DNA of 29,339 nucleotides, taken from an uncultured Flavobacteriales bacterium (GTDB lineage: Bacteria > Bacteroidota > Bacteroidia > Flavobacteriales_D > Crocinitomicaceae). The stretch is taken from NCBI GenBank assembly GCA_937973685.1, contig CALJKJ010000001.1, positions 1-29,339 on the forward strand, given 5' to 3'. Positions 24,581-29,339 of this stretch are shown here, piece by piece; the first letter of the stretch is position 1, and every line of letters starts with the position of its first letter. The translations under genes and the position numbers were made by a program. The notes under the pieces are model-generated. The model saw nothing but the letters and a program-made list of their open reading frames with translations. It made no database searches and was not told where the DNA came from.

Positions 24581-27500
24581 TTAATTATGAATGATTTGAA
24601 CAAACCCCTTGTAATTAATTGCACCATTTTGAATTAACTGCACAAAATATACGCCGTCACTCAATTCATATCCATTTGTATCGCTTCCGTCCCAATCGTT
24701 TTGATACGCTGGCGCATGAAAAACCACTTCACCCCAACGATTTTGAATGATTAATTCGGTATTTGCATTTAAATTTGTTATGACAAAAAAATCATTCGTT
24801 CCATCAGCATTTACAGTCATGACATTCGGAACTTTCATGTCTCCAAGTATCGTAATGAATTGTTCTGTTGAATCAATACAACCATTAGCAGCTGTTACAG
24901 TCAATAGAACAGGATAAATTCCTGCAATTGGAAATGCTGTTGTAAATATTGGTTGATTGTTGATGAGACCAAGTGCTGAAATTGACCAACTAAATTGAGT
25001 TGCACCAATACTATTATCCGTGAATGTTATCGGTGAATTTGGAAACAAATCTCCTGTGGTGAATGTAAAAGCTGCCACTGGACTTGGAGAATTGCCTACA
25101 GTGATTGCATTAACTGTATCTGCACAACCAAACTGATTGGTCACAATCAAACTGTATTGACCCGCAGATAGTGAATTGATTGACAACGTAGTGTCTGTAG
25201 AACCAATCCATTGAACTGAATAAGGTGAGTTTCCTGAAATAGTTATCCCCGAAATTGTACCTGTTGCATTTTCACAAGCAGCCGAAACCACAATCATGTT
25301 TGAAGTGTCAATTATTGGTCCGGAAGCTGATGGAATTAAAACGTGTAATGTGTCACTGCAACCAAGTGCATCTACAACAATAAATTGATGATTACCTGCA
25401 GTAGCTTGTGTTAACGAAGCATTGCTTTGCACATTGTTGTCCCAAAAATAAGTGTAGTTTGGTGTTCCATTCGAAACAGATACGCCAGAAATTATTCCGT
25501 CTGATAAACCACAATGTTCTGAAGTCACTTGAAGCGCTCCAGCTTGTATTATTGGAGCATTTGCTTTTGGTACAACTACTACAATAGTATCGTGACATGC
25601 TTGACCATCCGTAACAATTAACGAATAATTTCCAGCTCCAACATTCGTTAAATTTGCGGTTGTTGCATTGTTGGACCATAAATAGTTTATAGGATTCACT
25701 CCCGAAACTTGTATGCCACTGACAGCGCCTGTATTTTGTATACATGCACTTGGGGATATAACTAGTCCGCTTGTATCAATGGTCAATGGAGAACTTCCCG
25801 CAATTGTATAATTTATTGATTGAACGGTACAACCCAAACTATCTGTCACAGTTAATTGGTAATTTCCAGCCGTTGCTTGCGTTAAATTGATTGAATTCAC
25901 TACTTGATTATTCCAATGATAGACCAAAGGCCCAACTCCTCCGCTCGCAATCAAACCTGTTATGGATCCTGCTCCTGAACAGCCTGCATTAGTGACAACT
26001 GCCGTCCCACTTAGCGATAAATTCCCAACAAAAACTGTCACCGGAATCCGATAATTACTCGGACAAAAACCAACATAATAAGTTGTTGTTGCAGTTAAAA
26101 CAGGAGTAGTAAATGTTGTTCCTGTACCAACTGAAGTCGTGCCATATTGTGATGTGTACCAAGTTAATTGAGTTCCTGTTGAAAGTGTACCTGAAACTGT
26201 AGCCGTTAATACGACACTATTTCCTGAACATATTCCTTGATTTGAAGCTGCTATAGCTATTGGTGCTATGCTTGAAAATTGAAATCCACTTGCACCATTT
26301 GTAGCACCATTTGGTGGGAAATTAGCAACAATATTTGTCGGATAACTTGCTGTAGTTACAATTCCGTTTGAACCTCCAGTTAATAAAACTGTAGGCGTAC
26401 CAGAAGAAAAGGAAATTGAACCTCCTGTTCCGCCACCACCTGGACCATCTGCTTCAACGGGAGTTACTCCTGCAGAATAATAATTCAATGCATTATTTCC
26501 ACCATTACCTCCAGAAGCAGCTAATGTCAATGACGTAGGAAGTAATTGTGCGTTCTGAATAATGATCGTTCCACCAGCGCCGCCGCCGCCAGCACCATCG
26601 TGTCCTTTTTTTGTTGCAAAAATAGACGGCGTTTCGTTCAATGGATTGGAATTTTTTCCTGAACTTCCAGTTGCTTCAATTGTTCCGGTACCTGAAACAG
26701 TACCATAAGAAACGATGAAAACTAAGCCTCCGCCATTACCTCCATTTCCACCTTGTGAATTATCCATTTCTCCAGCACCGCCGCCACCGCCAAAAAAGAC
26801 TTTACTGGCATTATAGGTTAATGGATGTCCTCCAAGTCCTCCTTCTTTTCGTCTAAAATCACCAGACCAAGCTGTATTGTTGGGGCCCAAAAGTGCTTCA
26901 TCTTGGTTTGATTGTGCACCTGAATAGCCTCCTCTACCTCCGCCAGCGCTCAGAGCACTTGAAAAACCAGTTTGCTCTAAGTTCCAGAAAGCAGCATACA
27001 TGGACGATGGGATTCCTTTCCCCGTGTAAGTTCCTGTCCCAATATTCGAACCACCACCTCCACCAGCATTTTTATAATTCCCGCCGCCACCTCCATTGGC
27101 AGGAGCTGATTTCCCATAGCGAGAAAATAACGCATCGTATTCGGTATAAAAACCTACAATACTTTCGCCTTTTTCTGCTCCTTGATTTGCTTGAGATGAC
27201 GCACAAAAACCTACATCTGCAGCAGTTGAAGCTGGTCCAGCAGTTTGGTTCTCAGTCACACCTCCTCTAAACCCAAAGCCTGAAGCACTGATTTTTGAAT
27301 TGGATGCAAGCGATAAATTTCCATTTATCTCCAACGCAACAATTCCTCCTGTTGCCCCATTCCATTGCATTGGAACAATAGTAGCATTGGATGCAAGTGA
27401 TAAGTCGTTTAGTCTTGGAACGCGCACAATTTGAACATGACCAGCAGCTGTGTAATTTTTTTGAACAGGACACATCAATTGAATGGTCGTAGCATTTGTA

Positions 27501-27916
27501 ATACTAGCTACTTCAACAAGTTCATAGTTTCCTGCATTGTTGTATGCAGTAATGTTCCCCCACAAATCAGGATAACTGGGCCAATCAGAAATATGACCAG
27601 TAGGAACGGTGTATATACTTCCCCAACTAGCTGTCGGTGTGACATCAACATCCATTGTGGCACCTTGCGCTTGGTAAATCAACAACAAATCACCTGGTCC
27701 TAACGGTTGTGTGAAAAAAGCATTCGTTAAAGCAGTAGCCGTTACTGATAGCGTGGTTGAAACAGTTGCACTAAGGTTGGCAGTGACAACTTCATATGCA
27801 TTTAATTGAACATTTGAAGCAGTGACAGTGTAATTACCATGCATCCCTTTTTGTCCAAAAAACACACCTGGAATTAAAAATAAGAAGAGAAATAGAACCT
27901 TCAACATGCTTGTCAT
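24581..27916 (-). CDS. Large secreted surface protein with Gly-rich region, SprB-type repeats, PKD-like domain and gliding-motility-type C-terminus
   Basis: This 1111-residue exported protein has a signal peptide at about 1-21 (LFLFLFLIPGVFFG). A Thr/Ala-rich N-terminal region is followed by a glycine-rich part at about 215-500 with many GGGGG and GGNGG runs. An Ig-like segment lies at 551-631 (CSGNSVVLTATVSGT, TTTYYVGF). Four tandem SprB-type repeats of 77-79 residues lie at 633-944, with pairs such as AGNYQLTVTD and LGC. A PKD-like domain occupies 945-1023. The end (1024-1111) is a gliding-motility-associated C-terminal domain (NADGTNDFF, NRWGEVVFH, WDGSDTNG, DGVYFVQL), the sort of signal used for type IX secretion. 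It is probably an adhesin or matrix protein on the cell surface. Kinase and deacetylase genes follow at once on the same strand. Confidence 0.85.
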   Translation of the reverse strand: MTSMLKVLFLFLFLIPGVFFGQKGMHGNYTVTASNVQLNAYEVVTANLSATVSTTLSVTATALTNAFFTQPLGPGDLLLIYQAQGATMDVDVTPTASWGSIYTVPTGHISDWPSYPDLWGNITAYNNAGNYELVEVASITNATTIQLMCPVQKNYTAAGHVQIVRVPRLNDLSLASNATIVPMQWNGATGGIVALEINGNLSLASNSKISASGFGFRGGVTENQTAGPASTAADVGFCASSQANQGAEKGESIVGFYTEYDALFSRYGKSAPANGGGGGNYKNAGGGGGSNIGTGTYTGKGIPSSMYAAFWNLEQTGFSSALSAGGGRGGYSGAQSNQDEALLGPNNTAWSGDFRRKEGGLGGHPLTYNASKVFFGGGGGAGEMDNSQGGNGGNGGGLVFIVSYGTVSGTGTIEATGSSGKNSNPLNETPSIFATKKGHDGAGGGGAGGTIIIQNAQLLPTSLTLAASGGNGGNNALNYYSAGVTPVEADGPGGGGTGGSISFSSGTPTVLLTGGSNGIVTTASYPTNIVANFPPNGATNGASGFQFSSIAPIAIAASNQGICSGNSVVLTATVSGTLSTGTQLTWYTSQYGTTSVGTGTTFTTPVLTATTTYYVGFCPSNYRIPVTVFVGNLSLSGTAVVTNAGCSGAGSITGLIASGGVGPLVYHWNNQVVNSINLTQATAGNYQLTVTDSLGCTVQSINYTIAGSSPLTIDTSGLVISPSACIQNTGAVSGIQVSGVNPINYLWSNNATTANLTNVGAGNYSLIVTDGQACHDTIVVVVPKANAPIIQAGALQVTSEHCGLSDGIISGVSVSNGTPNYTYFWDNNVQSNASLTQATAGNHQFIVVDALGCSDTLHVLIPSASGPIIDTSNMIVVSAACENATGTISGITISGNSPYSVQWIGSTDTTLSINSLSAGQYSLIVTNQFGCADTVNAITVGNSPSPVAAFTFTTGDLFPNSPITFTDNSIGATQFSWSISALGLINNQPIFTTAFPIAGIYPVLLTVTAANGCIDSTEQFITILGDMKVPNVMTVNADGTNDFFVITNLNANTELIIQNRWGEVVFHAPAYQNDWDGSDTNGYELSDGVYFVQLIQNGAINYKGFVQIIHN
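25085..26020 (-). repeat. Four tandem SprB-type protein repeats within the surface-protein gene
   Basis: Four consecutive units of 78, 78, 79 and 77 codons share a pattern of a Cys near position 14 and a central tryptophan strand (HW, LW, FW, QW). Each then has AGNY or AGQY and a TDxxxC-like segment. They are diverged in DNA sequence, so the repetition is clearest in protein. Boundaries are approximate to a few codons. Confidence 0.75.
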
Positions 27917-27957
27917 TTCAATTTAGCAGCATGAAGTTACTCAGAAATTAAATACAA

Positions 27958-28446
27958 CTATATTTTTTTTAGCATTTCTTGCATGATTGATGTCACTGCT
28001 GGACAAACTTCCATGTTTTTTCGTGTCAAATCAAGAATTTGGTACATGTTTTTTCGATCGGTGTGTGGATATTCACGACACGCCAAGGGTCTGTCTTCGT
28101 AAACCATGCAGTAATTATCGTTATCGAGAAACGCACACGGCGATTGTTGTAAGACATAATCGTTGTCCGAATCGATTTTCAAGTATGTAGTTATGAAATG
28201 CTTTTCCGTCATTTTCAGACGTTTCGACAAGCGCTTGATATCGACATCTCTAAAGATGGGACTTGTTGTTTTACAACAGTTTGCACACGAAAGGCAATCC
28301 ACTTTTCGGAAAGTTTGCTTGTGTAATTGATGGAATTGTTGATCGAGCATGCGTGGATTCGCTTTTTTTGCTTTTTTCACCCACTTCACATACGTTTCTT
28401 TTTCAGAAAGCGCATGCTGAATCGCCTGATCAATGTCCACTTTCAT
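27958..28446 (-). CDS. YkgJ-family cysteine-cluster protein
   Basis: The 162-residue protein carries the YkgJ (putative zinc- or iron-chelating) pattern: CLSCANCC at 51-58, then cysteines at 104, 113 and 123 in CAFL, YCMVYEDRPLACREYP, and a last one at 148. The N-terminal part is helical and basic. Eight cysteines would suit an iron-sulfur or zinc site. It begins directly after the folD stop codon with no gap (TAAATG), so the two are cotranscribed. Biochemical function is not established for the family. The next gene starts 41 bases after its stop. Confidence 0.88.
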   Translation of the reverse strand: MKVDIDQAIQHALSEKETYVKWVKKAKKANPRMLDQQFHQLHKQTFRKVDCLSCANCCKTTSPIFRDVDIKRLSKRLKMTEKHFITTYLKIDSDNDYVLQQSPCAFLDNDNYCMVYEDRPLACREYPHTDRKNMYQILDLTRKNMEVCPAVTSIMQEMLKKI

Positions 28447-29325
28447 TTATTTCCCTTTCAATTCCATTGCCTTTAATGTGTTCATCATCAAAGAAGCAAT
28501 TGTCATTGGTCCTACACCACCGGGTACAGGTGAAATCCACGAAGTTTTTGGAGCAACGTTTTGAAAATCAACATCACCAACCAAACGCCAACCTCTTTCT
28601 CTCGACGGATCTTCGATGCGTGAAGTACCCACGTCAATCACAACAGCGCCTTCTTTGACCATGTCTTCGGTAATGAAACCAGGTACACCAACTGCAGCAA
28701 TTAGTATGTCGGCTTGTTTGCAAATATCTTTGATGTTCTCCGAACGCGAATGCGCCAAAGTAACGGTACAATTTCCTGGATCGGTATTTTTACCTAACAA
28801 CAAACTCAAAGGCGTTCCCACAATATTACTTCGTCCAACGATCACACAATTTTTACCGGATGTTTCAATGTTGTAACGGCGCATCAATTCAACAATTCCA
28901 GCAGGTGTTGCCGGCACGAAACCTGGGATGTTCAACATCATGTTCCCCACATTAATTGGGTGAAATCCGTCGACATCTTTTTTCGGATCGATTGCCAAGG
29001 TTACTTTCATCTCATCGATGTGCGCTGGCAAAGGCAATTGCACGATAAATCCATCAATGCTTTTGTCTTCGTTCAAGGCGTGAATCTTGTTCAACAATAC
29101 TTCTTCGGTAATCGATTCATCGTAACGAATCAATGAACTTTCAAAACCAATTTCATCACACGCTTTCAACTTATTATTGACATAGGTAACAGAACCGCCA
29201 TCGCGACCAACTAAAATTGCGGCTAAATGCGGTATTTTACGACCGTTTTCTTTCCGTTCTTTTACTTGAGCAGCGAGTTCTTTTTGAATTTGCAAGGAAA
29301 CTTCTTTACCGTTGAGAATTTGCAT
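28447..29325 (-). CDS. folD: Methylenetetrahydrofolate dehydrogenase / cyclohydrolase
   Basis: The 292-residue bifunctional enzyme interconverts 5,10-methylene- and 10-formyl-tetrahydrofolate for purine and formyl-methionine supply. The catalytic Tyr-Lys pair is in VTYVNNK (Y48, K52). The FIVQLPLP motif is at 93-100 with Q96, and KDVDGFHP carries the conserved Asp (D119). The NADP loop VGRSNIVGTPLS and the final SPVPGGVGPMT complete the set. Length matches other FolD proteins. The gene starts at 29325, 14 bases from the window edge, so its promoter is not visible. It is immediately followed by the YkgJ-type gene. Confidence 0.97.
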   Translation of the reverse strand: MQILNGKEVSLQIQKELAAQVKERKENGRKIPHLAAILVGRDGGSVTYVNNKLKACDEIGFESSLIRYDESITEEVLLNKIHALNEDKSIDGFIVQLPLPAHIDEMKVTLAIDPKKDVDGFHPINVGNMMLNIPGFVPATPAGIVELMRRYNIETSGKNCVIVGRSNIVGTPLSLLLGKNTDPGNCTVTLAHSRSENIKDICKQADILIAAVGVPGFITEDMVKEGAVVIDVGTSRIEDPSRERGWRLVGDVDFQNVAPKTSWISPVPGGVGPMTIASLMMNTLKAMELKGK

Positions 29326-29339
29326 GATGTGTTCTTTTT

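Noticed and set aside
25392..25745. Second minus-strand frame inside the surface-protein gene, Ser/Cys/Trp-rich
   Set aside because: It is an out-of-frame shadow of the SprB-type repeats; the composition follows from the repeat codons read in a shifted frame.
26400..27120. CCACCGCC-rich stretches that look like a DNA repeat or CRISPR-like array
   Set aside because: They encode the glycine runs of the surface protein, are irregular in spacing and have no constant repeat unit.

Overview
The window looks like a chromosomal segment of a Bacteroidota bacterium, most likely Flavobacteriales. The DNA is AT-rich and starts lack Shine-Dalgarno sequences. Several genes are preceded by the Bacteroidota -7 box TAnnTTTG. 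The gene content also fits: a secreted protein with SprB-type repeats and a gliding-motility-type C-terminal domain, a fused E1 alpha/beta 2-oxoacid dehydrogenase, and a GlsA/GlsB-like aminolipid acyltransferase pair. I would guess a relative of Fluviicola/Crocinitomicaceae, but the sequence alone does not fix the family. I saw no rRNA, tRNA, insertion sequence, prophage or CRISPR array. No gene-free stretch exceeds 300 bases; the longest (5631-5864) lies between divergent genes and holds promoter elements.

Layout, left to right. (1) 3-1545, plus: the tail of a small LTxxEA-type periplasmic protein ending in a polyproline run, overlapping a class III aminotransferase. (2) 1548-5600, minus: map, a polytopic membrane protein, a secreted TonB-domain/vWA-like protein and dusB, closely packed. 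(3) 5865-7871, plus: the fused E1 gene, ending in a bidirectional terminator. (4) 7941-11922, minus: a secreted protein of unknown function, ftsK and lolA. (5) 12068-14927, plus: arginase and argS with their own promoter, ending in a second bidirectional terminator. (6) 14999-17434, minus: pheT. (7) 17600-19338, plus: the two-gene aminolipid acyltransferase operon. (8) 19348-22095, minus: pyrR-pyrB-STAS-rnz. (9) 22208-23045, minus: three small genes, namely a two-helix membrane protein, an eIF1/SUI1 factor with a TTG start, and a 47-residue cysteine- and lysine-rich protein. (10) 23115-29325, minus: folD, a YkgJ-type cysteine-cluster protein, a 1111-residue surface protein, a SiaB-like kinase and an HDAC-family deacetylase.

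Most genes are housekeeping: translation (argS, pheT, SUI1, map, dusB), DNA segregation (ftsK), lipoprotein transport (lolA), pyrimidine and folate metabolism, and central carbon metabolism. The less ordinary parts are the surface protein / SiaB-like kinase / deacetylase cluster, the TonB-vWA protein, the acyltransferase pair, the small Cys-rich protein, and several promoters so close to the start codon that the mRNAs should be leaderless or nearly so. The last point argues against a classical PyrR attenuator upstream of pyrR.

Several starts given here differ from the longest possible reading frame because the longer forms need GTG or TTG codons, overlap a promoter box, or hide a signal peptide. 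All assignments come from reading the translations; no database search was run.
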